Source: Ruania alkalisoli (GTDB lineage: Bacteria > Actinomycetota > Actinomycetes > Actinomycetales > Beutenbergiaceae). From it: a stretch of 64,000 nucleotides of DNA. Made by a program: the position numbers and the translations under genes. This document shows positions 1 through 8,985 of the stretch, in pieces; position 1 is the first letter of the stretch; every line of letters begins with the position of its first letter. A model generated the notes under the pieces. It did not search any database. It was given only the letters and a program-made list of their open reading frames with translations, and had not been told where the DNA came from. The stretch is from NCBI RefSeq assembly GCF_014960965.1, contig NZ_CP063169.1, positions 2,327,581-2,391,580 of the forward strand, given 5' to 3'.

Positions 1-1356
1 TGTGTCCAGCACCGAGTGCAACTGTTCCTGGAGCAGGGTGAAACTCACCGCGTCCGCCGGCACAACGGCCTCGGAGTCCTCGATCAGGTCACCGAATTCG
101 GAGTCGCCGTCTTCTCCCAGTGGAGTGTGCAGGGAGATCGGCTCTCGTCCGTACTTCTGGACCTCAACCACCTTCTCAGGCGTCATGTCGAGTTCCTTGG
201 CGAGTTCCTCCGGGGTGGGTTCACGCCCCAGGTCCTGCAGCATCTGCCGCTGTACCCGCGCAAGCTTGTTGATGACCTCGACCATGTGCACTGGGATGCG
301 GATCGTGCGAGCCTGGTCCGCCATCGCGCGAGTGATCGCCTGCCGGATCCACCACGTCGCATAGGTGGAGAATTTGTACCCCTTGGTGTAGTCGAACTTC
401 TCCACAGCGCGGATCAGTCCGAGGTTCCCCTCCTGAATCAGGTCGAGGAACAACATGCCACGCCCGGTGTAGCGCTTGGCCAGTGACACCACCAGCCGCA
501 GGTTGGCCTCCAGCAGATGATTCTTGGCCCGGCGCCCATCCTGGGCGATCCACTGCATCTCGCGCCGCAGCTTCGGCGCCATCGACTGGGACTCGCTGCC
601 GAGCTTTTCCTCGGCGAACAGACCTGCCTCGATCCGTTTCGCGAGTTCGACTTCCTGCTCGGCGTTCAGCAGTGCGACCTTGCCGATCTGCTTCAGGTAG
701 TCCTTGACCGGATCAGCAGTCGCACCGGCGGTCACCACCTGCTGCGCAGGAGCGTCGTCATCATCGGAGTCGGAGTAGACGAATCCGCCCGCTTCCTCAG
801 TCTCCGCGTTTGCTGCCGCAGCCTCAGCGGTGGCAGCAGCGTTCTCCTCGGTGGCCGGCGCCTCGGTTTGAATGCCATCAGTATCGGCCTCGACCGGCTG
901 CGGCCCGGAGGATTTCGCGCCAGCAGCCGGTCGCTTCGCCGCGGCCTTCTTGCTCGATGCCTTGGTGGCGGGCTTCTTCGCCGACGCCTTCTTACCGGTC
1001 CCGCTGGAGCCGCTCGTCGCCTTCCCGCGCGAGCCCGAGGAGGCATTGGCCGAGGCCGCCTCATCCCGGCCATCACCGGCTGAAGCACCTGGCTCGTCCA
1101 CCGTGGCGGTGGTCTGGCGACGCGAGGCCGCGTTGGCGACGGCACGTGCCGGGACATCGGTGACGACGATCTTGGCATTCTGCATAGCGCCCAGAACCTC
1201 CTTGAGACGGCGGGGTTTGACGTCGGCCTGCTCACACGCCTCGCGGAACTCGGTCGCGCTGAGCGATCCTCGCTCCAGACCCGTTCGGAACGCCTTCTGC
1301 AGAGCAGCATGCTCAAACTCGCGGGGCAGCACGACAGACGAACGAGGCGACGGCAC
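1..1356 (-). CDS. sigA: Primary RNA polymerase sigma factor (SigA/HrdB type), C-terminus beyond the window
   Basis: Directs core RNA polymerase to housekeeping promoters. The reading frame is open from a GTG at 1356 to the left edge (452 codons seen). Residues 1-70 are a helical N-terminal region, about 75-205 an Ala/Lys/Glu-rich low-complexity linker typical of actinobacterial primary sigmas. Region 1.2 begins near residue 212 ([16 protein letters not shown]), region 2 with [31 protein letters not shown] at about 285-345, and region 3 after that. Region 4 is missing because the window ends (last residues SVLDT). The GTG start has AAAGG about 10 bases upstream. Family assignment is secure; sigA rather than a paralogue is inferred from the long N-terminus and full region 1.2. 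Confidence 0.95.
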   Translation of the reverse strand, partial: MPSPRSSVVLPREFEHAALQKAFRTGLERGSLSATEFREACEQADVKPRRLKEVLGAMQNAKIVVTDVPARAVANAASRRQTTATVDEPGASAGDGRDEAASANASSGSRGKATSGSSGTGKKASAKKPATKASSKKAAAKRPAAGAKSSGPQPVEADTDGIQTEAPATEENAAATAEAAAANAETEEAGGFVYSDSDDDDAPAQQVVTAGATADPVKDYLKQIGKVALLNAEQEVELAKRIEAGLFAEEKLGSESQSMAPKLRREMQWIAQDGRRAKNHLLEANLRLVVSLAKRYTGRGMLFLDLIQEGNLGLIRAVEKFDYTKGYKFSTYATWWIRQAITRAMADQARTIRIPVHMVEVINKLARVQRQMLQDLGREPTPEELAKELDMTPEKVVEVQKYGREPISLHTPLGEDGDSEFGDLIEDSEAVVPADAVSFTLLQEQLHSVLDT

Positions 1357-1658
1357 AGAGAACCTTTCGGCGGGGAGAATGGGCGCAGGACGGCGAACTG
1401 AACGTCGCGGCGTCCTACAATTATAACTGCCTCACACCGATGTGCCCGCGCAAGCGAGCAGGAACATCGGACGCTGCGTCCAACCACGCACAATGCCGAG
1501 ATTGACCGGCCGCTGAGTGAAGCCTGATCTGGTCAACAGCATCGTGGACGCCATTGTTCCCACGGGCGATGCCGCCGACGGCGATCAGGAACAGTCGTTC
1601 CCTGGTTCCAGCCTTGTCACCCACCGATCATGGCCGCTGCAACCGGGCGACAGGTGCT
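1357..1658. other. Intergenic region between sigA and the universal stress protein gene
   Basis: About 300 bases between the sigA start and the end of the usp gene, which are transcribed in the same direction. It carries the sigA upstream region with a TATAAT hexamer. A 67-codon open frame on the minus strand (1421-1624) has no recognisable family signature and overlaps the promoter, so it is not called as a gene. Confidence 0.5.
1420..1425 (-). promoter_or_regulatory. Candidate -10 element of sigA
   Basis: Perfect TATAAT on the minus strand, 63 bases before the sigA GTG. A clear -35 at standard spacing is not visible (TTGCGC lies 22 bases upstream, too far), so the call rests on the -10 alone. 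Confidence 0.45.
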
Positions 1659-2051
1659 TCATCTTCCGCTGTCGACTCGCTCTGGCTTGACGGCCAGCAC
1701 CGGGCACGGGGAGTCCAGCAGGATGCGCTGCGCGTTGGACCCCAGGATGAGTTTGCCCAGCGGGGACCTGCGGCGGAGTCCGATCACGATCACGCTCGCG
1801 TCGACCTCCTCTGCGGTACTCATGAGCACCTCAGCCACATCATCGCCGAGAGCCACGGTCCGTACGTCGGCGGTCATGCCTTCCACTGCCGATCGCGCCT
1901 CCTGGACGGCTCCGTCCAGATCCGAGGGTTCTGCTCCACGAGGGGCATGCACGAGGACTGTCAGGTCCTCCTGCCGACGCCCGGCCTCGGCGACTCCGGC
2001 CTCGAGCGCTGCGCGCCCTTCGGCAGTTGCGATGAATCCGGCCACGATCAC
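1659..2051 (-). CDS. Universal stress protein (UspA family)
   Basis: Small cytoplasmic nucleotide-binding stress protein of about 130 residues, the usual length of a single Usp domain. It starts with a beta strand (VIVAGFIAT) and ends with the ATP-binding signature: VIGLRRRSPLGKLILGSNAQRILLDSPCPVLAV fits the G-x2-G-x9-G-S/T pattern of ATP-binding Usp proteins, with some substitution in the first glycine pair. The GTG at 2051 is chosen because GGGAGG sits about 8 bases upstream and the protein then begins at the first strand; the frame is open further upstream to 2150. Its physiological trigger cannot be read from sequence. Confidence 0.85.
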   Translation of the reverse strand: MIVAGFIATAEGRAALEAGVAEAGRRQEDLTVLVHAPRGAEPSDLDGAVQEARSAVEGMTADVRTVALGDDVAEVLMSTAEEVDASVIVIGLRRRSPLGKLILGSNAQRILLDSPCPVLAVKPERVDSGR

Positions 2052-2146
2052 GTCGCGCTCCTCCCGTTGCCCACGCGCCGACCCTAGCGTGTCCGGAGGG
2101 GTGCAGCAGAAGTTGCACCATGTGACTGAGCCGCGCGCGAGTCTCC

Positions 2147-3298
2147 TCACGCCGACGCGTCAGTCACAGTGCGGGCCCAGCCTGGTGCGATTCCGGCCGC
2201 AAGCACCGATGTCATCACCTCCCCGAGACTGTGATCGAGGTCGAGCGATCGCACACGTTCAAGCAGAACAGCAGCCTGTGCGCCGTCACCGGACCACCAC
2301 GCGACCCACGATGCCGCCGCCAAAGGCGCCACACGCCAGCGGCGCGTGGCATGTGAGGCAAGGAGAGTCATCGCCTGCAGTGCGACGTCAACTCGAGGAA
2401 CTGAGGGGCGAAGCACGCCCGAGAACACGTCCGCCAGGGCATCGGTCCGTTCCTCGTCCTCGAGCATCCGTCCGGTCACGACCCAGAGGAGCACACCGTC
2501 TCGCACCCAGGGATCGGTCAGTCCTGCCAGGACCTTCCCCACCAGGGCAGGTTCGGGGCACTGACCATGCGGCTGCGCGGCTTCGGCGACCGGGCCGGCG
2601 ACCATGTCGACCAGTTCCAGCCAGCGTGCTGACGACTCTGGCCGCCAGCACTGCGCACCGAGCCCGTTGCGCCGGAGATGTCGTGCCGCCGCCGCACTCG
2701 CCGACCTGCGCCCAGGGGCGGCGACATCGACCTGCGCCGCCAGATCCTCTCGACATGAGACGTAGGAGCGCCCCTGGTAGACGAACGCTGCGGTCACTGC
2801 GGAGTGGTCCAGCACGGATGCTGGTCGTCCACCCACGGGGCAACACGGAGTCCGGCCACACTCGACGCACCGGAATGCCCGAGTCGCGAGCAGCCACGTG
2901 CTGCGCGCATCAGCTACTGAACTCTGCAGCCACCAGCGCAGCGCTCTCCCGCTCCGTCCACCGAACCGGAGAGTCTCGTCCCACGGCTCTTCGGTCACGA
3001 TGACGCAGAGCACGTGATCCGCCCCGTCCCGGGCCAGGTGCTGCATCACGTCAGCTTGTACGTGCGGGTCGTCCAGATCGGCCAGGTCGAACCGGACGAC
3101 GAGCCCCGTTCCAGATCCTTCCGACCCCGTGTGCACGCCGATCAGGACGATCGACTCGTGCGGCCTGAAGCCAAGCAGGTAGGGCACCCAGGAGAGCACA
3201 TCGACCGGATCATGCACGTCAATGCCGATCGTGGTCAGTTGCGCTGCTAGCTCAGGTGATTGAACGGCGGATTCGTGTGTGTGGTCCTCGAAGTACAT
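2147..3298 (-). CDS. DUF4192 domain-containing protein
   Basis: Protein of about 383 residues in the actinobacterial DUF4192 family, whose function is unknown. The family hallmark is near the N-terminus: SPELAAQLTTIGIDVHDPVDVLSWVPYLLGFRPHESIVLIGV. A cysteine-rich stretch in the middle (RCVECGRTPCCPVGG) could bind a metal, but this is inference. The ATG at 3298 gives MYFEDHTHES; upstream in-frame starts exist and no strong ribosome site decides between them. It is divergent from the polyprenyl synthase gene. A second, shorter family member lies at 46520-47416 in the island. Confidence 0.8.
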   Translation of the reverse strand: MYFEDHTHESAVQSPELAAQLTTIGIDVHDPVDVLSWVPYLLGFRPHESIVLIGVHTGSEGSGTGLVVRFDLADLDDPHVQADVMQHLARDGADHVLCVIVTEEPWDETLRFGGRSGRALRWWLQSSVADARSTWLLATRAFRCVECGRTPCCPVGGRPASVLDHSAVTAAFVYQGRSYVSCREDLAAQVDVAAPGRRSASAAAARHLRRNGLGAQCWRPESSARWLELVDMVAGPVAEAAQPHGQCPEPALVGKVLAGLTDPWVRDGVLLWVVTGRMLEDEERTDALADVFSGVLRPSVPRVDVALQAMTLLASHATRRWRVAPLAAASWVAWWSGDGAQAAVLLERVRSLDLDHSLGEVMTSVLAAGIAPGWARTVTDASA

Positions 3299-3432
3299 GG
3301 AGTCATCACACGCCTTTCGCAAGAAGGCCCGGCCGCGCCCACTAGGGGGCTGTGGACGAGCCGTCATCCGTCACCCCGGTCGCTACCAACGGTCGCCGGG
3401 TGAGCGGCGCCAGCCACGTCACCAAGCGCCCG

Positions 3433-3438
3433 TACGCT
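3433..3438 (+). promoter_or_regulatory. Candidate leaderless -10 (TACGCT) of polyprenyl synthase
   Basis: TACGCT lies exactly 6 bases before the GTG at 3445, the spacing expected if transcription begins at the start codon. Confidence 0.45.
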
Positions 3439-3444
3439 AGAGAG

Positions 3445-4557
3445 GTGACCACCGACTCCGTGAACCTCAACTCGGCGTATGAACGTCTGGAATCGATACG
3501 CACCGCCGTGTCCGCGCGAGTACTCGCCAGCTTCGAGGAGACTGTCGCGGCGCACGAGGTCATCGGGCCAGAGATCCAGCCGCTCATAGCGGTCGCACGG
3601 TCGCTGCTACCGGGAGGAAAGCGTCTGCGGGCGGGATTCACCGCAGCGGGCTGGTGCGCCTTCGGCGGGCAGTTCGATGCCGAAGAGGTCGTGGCCGCCG
3701 GCGCCGGTGTTGAACTGTTCCAGGCTGCGGCTCTCGTCCACGACGACATCATCGACGATTCACATACCCGCCGCGGAATCGAGGCCGCTCATCTCCAGCT
3801 TGCCCGGCTGCACCAGCACCACCACCTGACCGGAGACGGCCCCAGATTCGGTCGTGCCGGAGCAATCCTCTTGGGTGACCTCCTGCTCGTAGCGGCTGTT
3901 CGCGAGTTCGACCGTGCCCTCGACGGCCTGGGCGGGAACGCTCGCGGAAGCGCCTCGCGGATCGTCACCGAGATGATGGCAGGTGTCACATTGGGCCAGT
4001 ATCTGGACATCTACGCGCAGTCAGCGCAGGAGGTCGAGGACCCCGCCGTCGTCCTCGACCGGGCAGAGCGAGTCCTTCGTGCCAAGTCAGCTCGTTACAG
4101 CGTGGAGCAGCCTCTATGCCTGGGTGCGGCGATGGCGGGCGGCGAGGCGGAGGACATTCGCCGATGCGCCGCGATAGGCGTTCCGATCGGCGAGGCGTTC
4201 CAGCTCAGGGACGACCTCCTGGGAGTCTTCGGTGATCCGGACGTGACCGGAAAGCCTGCCGCGGACGACCTGCGTGAAGGCAAGCGAACGGTTCTCGTCG
4301 CCATCGCCCTCGAGCGGGCCGTACCCGAGGATGCAACCAGGCTGCGCGCGGCCCTGGGCGATGCGGCACTGTCCGGCCAACAGGTTCACGCGCTCCGTTC
4401 GATCATCACCGGTACCGGCGCGCCTGCCGTGGTGGAGTCCATGATCCGGACTCGTACCGACGTCGGCTTGGGCGCGCTCGAGGACGCTCAGCTCGCGCCT
4501 GAGGCCGTCGCCATGGTGCGCACACTCGCCGCCGCGGCAGTGGCGAGGTCGTCGTAG
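3445..4557 (+). CDS. Polyprenyl (geranylgeranyl-type) diphosphate synthase
   Basis: Trans-isoprenyl diphosphate synthase that condenses isopentenyl diphosphate with allylic diphosphates to make longer prenyl chains for quinones, carotenoids or other isoprenoids. Length 370 residues. The first Asp-rich motif is DDIID at about residues 99-103 (LVHDDIIDDSHTRRG) and the second is DDLLG near 255 (FQLRDDLLGVFGD); KRLRAGF and the GG(K)R region near 70 bind the IPP side. Product chain length cannot be fixed by eye. The GTG at 3445 is favoured by a TACGCT element 6 bases upstream; a GTG at 3460 is an alternative. It converges on the Rv2175c-like gene. Confidence 0.9.
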   Translation: MTTDSVNLNSAYERLESIRTAVSARVLASFEETVAAHEVIGPEIQPLIAVARSLLPGGKRLRAGFTAAGWCAFGGQFDAEEVVAAGAGVELFQAAALVHDDIIDDSHTRRGIEAAHLQLARLHQHHHLTGDGPRFGRAGAILLGDLLLVAAVREFDRALDGLGGNARGSASRIVTEMMAGVTLGQYLDIYAQSAQEVEDPAVVLDRAERVLRAKSARYSVEQPLCLGAAMAGGEAEDIRRCAAIGVPIGEAFQLRDDLLGVFGDPDVTGKPAADDLREGKRTVLVAIALERAVPEDATRLRAALGDAALSGQQVHALRSIITGTGAPAVVESMIRTRTDVGLGALEDAQLAPEAVAMVRTLAAAAVARSS

Positions 4558-4578
4558 GCACGTACCAGCGGTGCCTAC
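4554..4578. terminator. Convergent-gene hairpin
   Basis: Perfect 8-bp inverted repeat GTAGGCAC/GTGCCTAC with a 9-base loop, overlapping the stop codon of the polyprenyl synthase and ending 2 bases before the last codon of the convergent gene. No U-tract; probably a bidirectional terminator. Confidence 0.5.
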
Positions 4579-4579
4579 A

Positions 4580-4948
4580 TCAGAAGGCCAACGGCTGCGC
4601 GGCGCGGCGCACCGCGTGCGTGCGCCCGGAGCGCAAAGCGTCGATCGGTCGCTCACCGAGCTCAGCATCCTCGGAGAAGAGCCAGATCACGCACTCCACA
4701 TCAGTCAGCCCGGCATCACCGAGCTGGATCAGCGTCCCGCGGAGTGACGCCAGTACCCGTCCCGCGTCCCCCTCCCCCACCGTCAGAAGGTCAGCCGGGA
4801 CCGACCACGCATCGTTCGGACCCTGACGCACAGCGACGAGGCGTCGCTCGGCCAGCATCGTCCGGACATCACGCAACCGGACATCAAGGGCGTCGGCCAC
4901 CTCGGGCAGGCTGAGCCATCTCGTGTCGAGGGCCTCTACATCGTTCAC
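4580..4948 (-). CDS. Rv2175c-like helix-turn-helix DNA-binding protein
   Basis: Small (122 residues) regulator resembling M. tuberculosis Rv2175c, which is known as a substrate of the Ser/Thr kinase PknL. An N-terminal helix-turn-helix is visible at about residues 10-43 (WLSLPEVADALDVRLRDVRTMLAERRLVAVRQG), followed by the Rv2175c C-terminal region (LRGTLIQLGDAGLTDVECVIWLFSEDAELGERPIDALR). A PASTA kinase lies 2 kb downstream on the other strand, the same pairing as Rv2175c/PknL, so regulation by that kinase is a reasonable inference. GTG start with TAGGCT 6 bases upstream. Confidence 0.85.
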   Translation of the reverse strand: MNDVEALDTRWLSLPEVADALDVRLRDVRTMLAERRLVAVRQGPNDAWSVPADLLTVGEGDAGRVLASLRGTLIQLGDAGLTDVECVIWLFSEDAELGERPIDALRSGRTHAVRRAAQPLAF

Positions 4949-4954
4949 AGACGC

Positions 4955-4960
4955 AGCCTA
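4955..4960 (-). promoter_or_regulatory. Candidate leaderless -10 (TAGGCT) of the Rv2175c-like gene
   Basis: TAGGCT on the minus strand, 6 bases before the GTG at 4948. Confidence 0.45.
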
Positions 4961-5160
4961 ACCGCCGACGGCGCCGGGAAGCGATGCACGCCGCGGTCGT
5001 CGTGGACGGGCTCGAGGGCACATCCAGGGTTGTCGCCCTTCGCCATAACCACTACTGTCACATTTGTCCCATCATCCTCATACACCTCAAACAGCCCATG
5101 CGTCACGAGAGACACGCCGTCGCTCGCCCGATGACGCCGGAGACCACCGGGGAGCAACCC

Positions 5161-6969
5161 ATGACCCGCACCACCCGCCGCACATCCGGGCGCCGCACGT
5201 CCAGGTTCACCACCCTCGGGGCTCTCGGCGCAGCCACAGCGGTCGGCCTCGGCGCGACCACGGTGCCCGCAGCTGCAGCGTCGGAGCCGTCCTCGCCGAT
5301 GCCCGTGCGCGGTGAGGTCCTGCGCTCATCAACCCCGCATCTGGCGCCCGTCGTCTCGCACACTCCCACCCGGCGCTCGGAGGTGCTCTACACGGTTCGC
5401 GCGGGTGACACAGTCAGCCACCTCGCACTGCGCTACGACACCACCGTCCGCGCGATCATCGAGGCCAATGACCTCGGAAGCCGGGCCATCATCCGCATCG
5501 GCCAGACGCTGCGCATCCCAGGCACCTCCAGCTCGGGCTCCTCCAGCGGATCCGGTTCCTCCTCCAGCGGTTCGAACAGCTCGAGCAGCTCAAGCTCGGC
5601 TTCCTCGCACCGGGTGGTCGCCGGTGACACGGTCTCCGCCATCGCCGTCCGCTACGGCAGCACCGTCCGGGCGATCATCCAGGCCAATGACCTCGGCTCC
5701 AACGCCCTCATCCGCATCGGCCAGACGCTGCGCATCCCAGGCACCTCCAGTTCTGGCTCCAGTTCCTCAGGCTCGGGCTCAAGCTCCTCCAGCGGATCCG
5801 GTTCCTCCTCCAGCGGTTCGAACAGCTCGAGCAGCTCAAGCTCGGCTTCCTCGCACCGGGTGGTCGCCGGTGACACGGTCTCCGCCATCGCCGTCCGCTA
5901 CGGCAGCACCGTCCGGGCGATCATCCAGGCCAATGACCTCGGCTCCAACGCCCTCATCCGCATCGGCCAGACGCTGCGCATCCCAGGCACCTCCAGTTCT
6001 GGCTCCAGTTCCTCAGGCTCGGGCTCAAGCTCCTCCAGCGGATCCGGTTCCTCCTCCAGCGGTTCGAACAGCTCGAGCAGCTCAAGCTCGGCTTCCTCGC
6101 ACCGGGTGGTCGCCGGTGACACGGTCTCCGCCATCGCCGTCCGCTACGGCAGCACCGTCCGGGCGATCATCCAGGCCAATGACCTCGGCTCCAACGCCCT
6201 CATCCGCATCGGCCAGACGCTGCGCATCCCAGGCACCTCCAGTTCTGGCTCCAGTTCCTCAGGCTCGGGCTCAAGCTCCTCCAGCGGATCGGGCTCAAGC
6301 TCCAGCGGTGGTTCCAGTTCCTCGGGTGACTCCGATGGCGTCGTCCATCGGGTCATCGCCGGTGACACCGTCTCCAGCATCGCGACGCAGTACGGCTCGA
6401 CCGTCAGTGCGATCGTCGAGGCGAACAGCCTCGCCTCCGCCGCACTCATCCGTGTCGGTCAGCAGCTACGCGTTCCGTCCGGGCTCGTGTCCAACACCTT
6501 CCTGCACTACACCTACGGTGCAGACATCACGGCCGCTGCGAACGCGAACAAGCGTGCGCTGCTGGCGACCTCGGTCCCCAGCCGCGCCGAGATGCAGCAG
6601 ATGATCCGCACCACGGCGGAGCAGATGGGTGTGGACCCAGCACTCGCACTGGCGATCGCGTACCAGGAGTCCGGCTTCAACATGCGCGCGGTCTCGCCGG
6701 CGAACGCCATCGGCGTCATGCAGGTCATCCCGTCCTCCGGTGAGTGGGCATCCAATCTCGTCGGGCGCCAGCTCAACCTGCTCAACCCGCAGGACAACGT
6801 CACCGCAGGCATCGCCATTCTCCGCGCTCTCCACCGCGCCACCGATGACGATCGCGAAGCGATCGGCGGCTACTACCAGGGGCTGGGCTCGGTCCAGCGC
6901 AACGGTCTCTACGATGACACCCGGCGCTATGTGGCGAACGTGCAGACGCTCATGACACGCTACGCCTGA
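5161..6969 (+). CDS. Secreted peptidoglycan hydrolase: five LysM domains plus lytic transglycosylase (SLT) domain
   Basis: Exported cell-wall enzyme of 602 residues. A basic signal peptide with hydrophobic core (FTTLGALGAATAVGLGATTVPAAAA) occupies residues 1-42. LysM domains (consensus HRVVAGDTVSAIAVRYGSTV..IIQAN.LGS..LIRIGQTLRIP) lie at about 77-120, 150-194, 232-276, 314-358 and 395-440, joined by Ser/Gly linkers. A C-terminal SLT fold (480-602) has the catalytic Glu in AIAYQESGFN and the AIGVMQV.P motif, so it should cleave the glycan strand. The three middle LysM-linker units are copies of one 246-bp sequence. The ATG is preceded by GGGGAG; longer in-frame starts upstream lack a signal peptide. 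The PASTA kinase gene follows by 38 bases. Confidence 0.93.
   Translation: MTRTTRRTSGRRTSRFTTLGALGAATAVGLGATTVPAAAASEPSSPMPVRGEVLRSSTPHLAPVVSHTPTRRSEVLYTVRAGDTVSHLALRYDTTVRAIIEANDLGSRAIIRIGQTLRIPGTSSSGSSSGSGSSSSGSNSSSSSSSASSHRVVAGDTVSAIAVRYGSTVRAIIQANDLGSNALIRIGQTLRIPGTSSSGSSSSGSGSSSSSGSGSSSSGSNSSSSSSSASSHRVVAGDTVSAIAVRYGSTVRAIIQANDLGSNALIRIGQTLRIPGTSSSGSSSSGSGSSSSSGSGSSSSGSNSSSSSSSASSHRVVAGDTVSAIAVRYGSTVRAIIQANDLGSNALIRIGQTLRIPGTSSSGSSSSGSGSSSSSGSGSSSSGGSSSSGDSDGVVHRVIAGDTVSSIATQYGSTVSAIVEANSLASAALIRVGQQLRVPSGLVSNTFLHYTYGADITAAANANKRALLATSVPSRAEMQQMIRTTAEQMGVDPALALAIAYQESGFNMRAVSPANAIGVMQVIPSSGEWASNLVGRQLNLLNPQDNVTAGIAILRALHRATDDDREAIGGYYQGLGSVQRNGLYDDTRRYVANVQTLMTRYA
5540..6285 (+). repeat. 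246-bp tandem repeat array encoding LysM plus Ser/Gly linker
   Basis: Three successive copies with a period of exactly 246 bases (for example the same motif recurs at 5575, 5821 and 6067). Copies two and three appear identical at the nucleotide level; the first has a shorter Ser/Gly linker before its LysM. The period is divisible by three, so gain or loss of units keeps the frame. Confidence 0.9.
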
Positions 6970-6995
6970 GCGACAGCGAATCGGTCTGCCGAGAA

Positions 6996-7001
6996 TACAC
7001 T
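6996..7001 (+). promoter_or_regulatory. Candidate leaderless -10 (TACACT) of the PASTA kinase
   Basis: TACACT ends 6 bases before the ATG at 7008, inside the 38-base gap after the hydrolase gene, so the kinase may be transcribed separately. Confidence 0.45.
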
Positions 7002-7007
7002 CGGCGC

Positions 7008-8960
7008 ATGGCTACCACTGTCGCCGACCCGCTGATCGGCCGCCTGGTCGACAGCAGGTACGAGATCACCGCGCGCGTCGCACGCGGTGGCATGGCGACC
7101 GTCTACCAAGCGCTCGACCGTCGCCTCGACCGAGTCGTCGCGCTCAAGGTCATGCACGCCCACCTCGCGGAGGGAACCGACGTCGCGGCACGGTTCCGGA
7201 GGGAAGCGCGAGCTGCTGCCCGGTTGGCCCATCCCGGTGTTGTCGGGGTCTATGACCAGGGCAGCGCCGACGAACTGAACTACCTCACCATGGAGTTCGT
7301 TGACGGCACCAACCTGCGTGCGGTGCTACGTCGTCGTGGGGCACTACCGGTCGGGGACGCGCTGCGCTACACCGAGCACGTCCTGAGCGCACTCGCCGCC
7401 GCCCACCATGCCGGCCTGGTGCATCGCGACGTCAAGCCCGAGAACATCCTCGTGGCACGCAGCGGTGAAGTGAAGGTGGCTGACTTCGGGCTCGCGCGTG
7501 CAGTCACTGAGGCGACGGCGGCCTCGACCGGCAGCCTGCTCGGTACCGTCGCCTACCTCTCTCCTGAGATCGTGACCTCGGGTGCGGCTGATGCCAGGGC
7601 GGACGTGTACGCCGTCGGAGCCATGCTCTACGAGATGCTGACGGGTCGGCAGCCGTTCCTTGGTGAAACCCCGATCCAGGTCGCCTATCAGCACGTCCAT
7701 GATGACGTCCCCGACCCCTCCGAATCGGTCCGATGGCTCCCGCTCGACATCGATGATCTCGTCCACGCGTTCACGGCACGGGATCCACAAGACCGGCCGG
7801 CTGACGCCGGAGCCGCGCTCACCCTCCTACGCAGGACCAGAGAGGGGATGGACGTCCACCAGCTCGAGCTCCGCGCGGATGTGGACGGAGTAGATACCTC
7901 GGTCGAGGACCCGGTCGTGACGGCGACTGTTCCTGCAACGGACTCCGTCGTCAGCGATCACGCCGGAGATCAGTCGACCACAGGACTGGAGCAGACCGGC
8001 ACCGTCGCCCTCCCGATCGGCGCAGTGACGGTTGCCGAACCCGGTCGGCCCGCCCGCCGCCGGGTCCGTCGCCGGCGCGGTCTCGGCCTCGCTCTCATCC
8101 TGATCCTCCTGCTGGGCGCCGCAGGTGCGGGCGTCTGGTGGTATCAGACCATCGGACCGGGCGCCTACGCGGCTGTCCCCCCGGTGTCGGGTATGACCGA
8201 GTCCGATGCACTGGGCCTGCTGGAAACCGCCGGGTTCGCCCCACGCACGACCGCAGCGTTCTCTGACGACGTCCCTCAGGGGCGCGTGATCGCCACCGAT
8301 CCGCAGGCCGGCACCGACCTCATCCGCGACGGCGAGGTCGTCGTGGTGGTCTCGCGGGGGGTGGAGATGCTCATCGTGCCCGAGGTGGTCGGCGGGACCG
8401 AGCAGGAGGCTGTCCGCGCGATCACCGACGCGGGTTTCACCGTCGATGATCCGGTCGAGCGTGTCTATTCCCAGGATGCCGAGGCCGGCACGGTCATCGC
8501 GTCATCTCCTGAGGAGGGCGAGGAGGTGGCGCATGACACCCCGGTTGTGCTCACCGTCTCCGACGGGCCCGAACCCATCGTGATCCCCAACGTCGTCGGG
8601 GCGGCCGAGGAGACCGCTGTCTCTGAGCTAGATGCCGCAGGCGCCGCCGTACAGATCGACGGGCGCGTGCACGATGACGAGGTGGCAGAGGGTCACGTTC
8701 TCACGCAGGATCCTGTGGCCGGAGACGGACATCGCGGGGATCTGGTCATGCTCACCGTCTCGCTCGGCCCTGAGCTCGTCGAAGTGCCCGACGTCTACGC
8801 AGAGCAGTACGACGTGGCCGCAGCCGCACTCGAGGAGCTGGGCTTCGTCGTCGAGCGGGAGAACGTCCTCGGTGGCGTCTTCGGCACGGTCAGGTCGCAG
8901 TCGGTTGAGGCAGGCGCGATGCAGCCGCGAGGAACTGTGATCGTACTCAGCGTGGTGTGA
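7008..8960 (+). CDS. Transmembrane Ser/Thr protein kinase with four PASTA domains (PknB/PknL-like)
   Basis: Hanks-type kinase of 650 residues that senses peptidoglycan or its precursors outside and phosphorylates proteins inside. Kinase domain about 15-275: Gly loop RGGMATVY, catalytic Lys in VALKVM, HRDVKPEN catalytic loop near 140, DFG in VADFGLA, APE-like SPE in YLSPEI. A basic stop (RRRVRRRRG) and one transmembrane helix at about 360-381 (LGLALILILLLGAAGAGVWW) are followed by four PASTA repeats to the C-terminus, each with a P.V.G.....A...L...G pattern. The genomic place matches pknL, but mycobacterial PknL lacks PASTA domains, so no symbol is given. All catalytic residues are present. 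Confidence 0.93.
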   Translation: MATTVADPLIGRLVDSRYEITARVARGGMATVYQALDRRLDRVVALKVMHAHLAEGTDVAARFRREARAAARLAHPGVVGVYDQGSADELNYLTMEFVDGTNLRAVLRRRGALPVGDALRYTEHVLSALAAAHHAGLVHRDVKPENILVARSGEVKVADFGLARAVTEATAASTGSLLGTVAYLSPEIVTSGAADARADVYAVGAMLYEMLTGRQPFLGETPIQVAYQHVHDDVPDPSESVRWLPLDIDDLVHAFTARDPQDRPADAGAALTLLRRTREGMDVHQLELRADVDGVDTSVEDPVVTATVPATDSVVSDHAGDQSTTGLEQTGTVALPIGAVTVAEPGRPARRRVRRRRGLGLALILILLLGAAGAGVWWYQTIGPGAYAAVPPVSGMTESDALGLLETAGFAPRTTAAFSDDVPQGRVIATDPQAGTDLIRDGEVVVVVSRGVEMLIVPEVVGGTEQEAVRAITDAGFTVDDPVERVYSQDAEAGTVIASSPEEGEEVAHDTPVVLTVSDGPEPIVIPNVVGAAEETAVSELDAAGAAVQIDGRVHDDEVAEGHVLTQDPVAGDGHRGDLVMLTVSLGPELVEVPDVYAEQYDVAAAALEELGFVVERENVLGGVFGTVRSQSVEAGAMQPRGTVIVLSVV

Positions 8961-8985
8961 CCAGGTTCAGCAGGTTGCCAGGTGG

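Noticed and set aside
4949-5160. Possible ydaO-type (cyclic di-AMP) riboswitch before the LysM/SLT gene, as found upstream of some actinobacterial wall hydrolases
   Set aside because: I could not find the conserved core motifs in order; only a GGGGAG next to the start, which works as a ribosome site.
5433-6449. Repeated minus-strand open frames of 69-101 codons across the LysM repeats
   Set aside because: They are exact complements of the Ser/Gly-rich and LysM coding repeats and recur only because the DNA repeats; no ribosome sites or independent family features.
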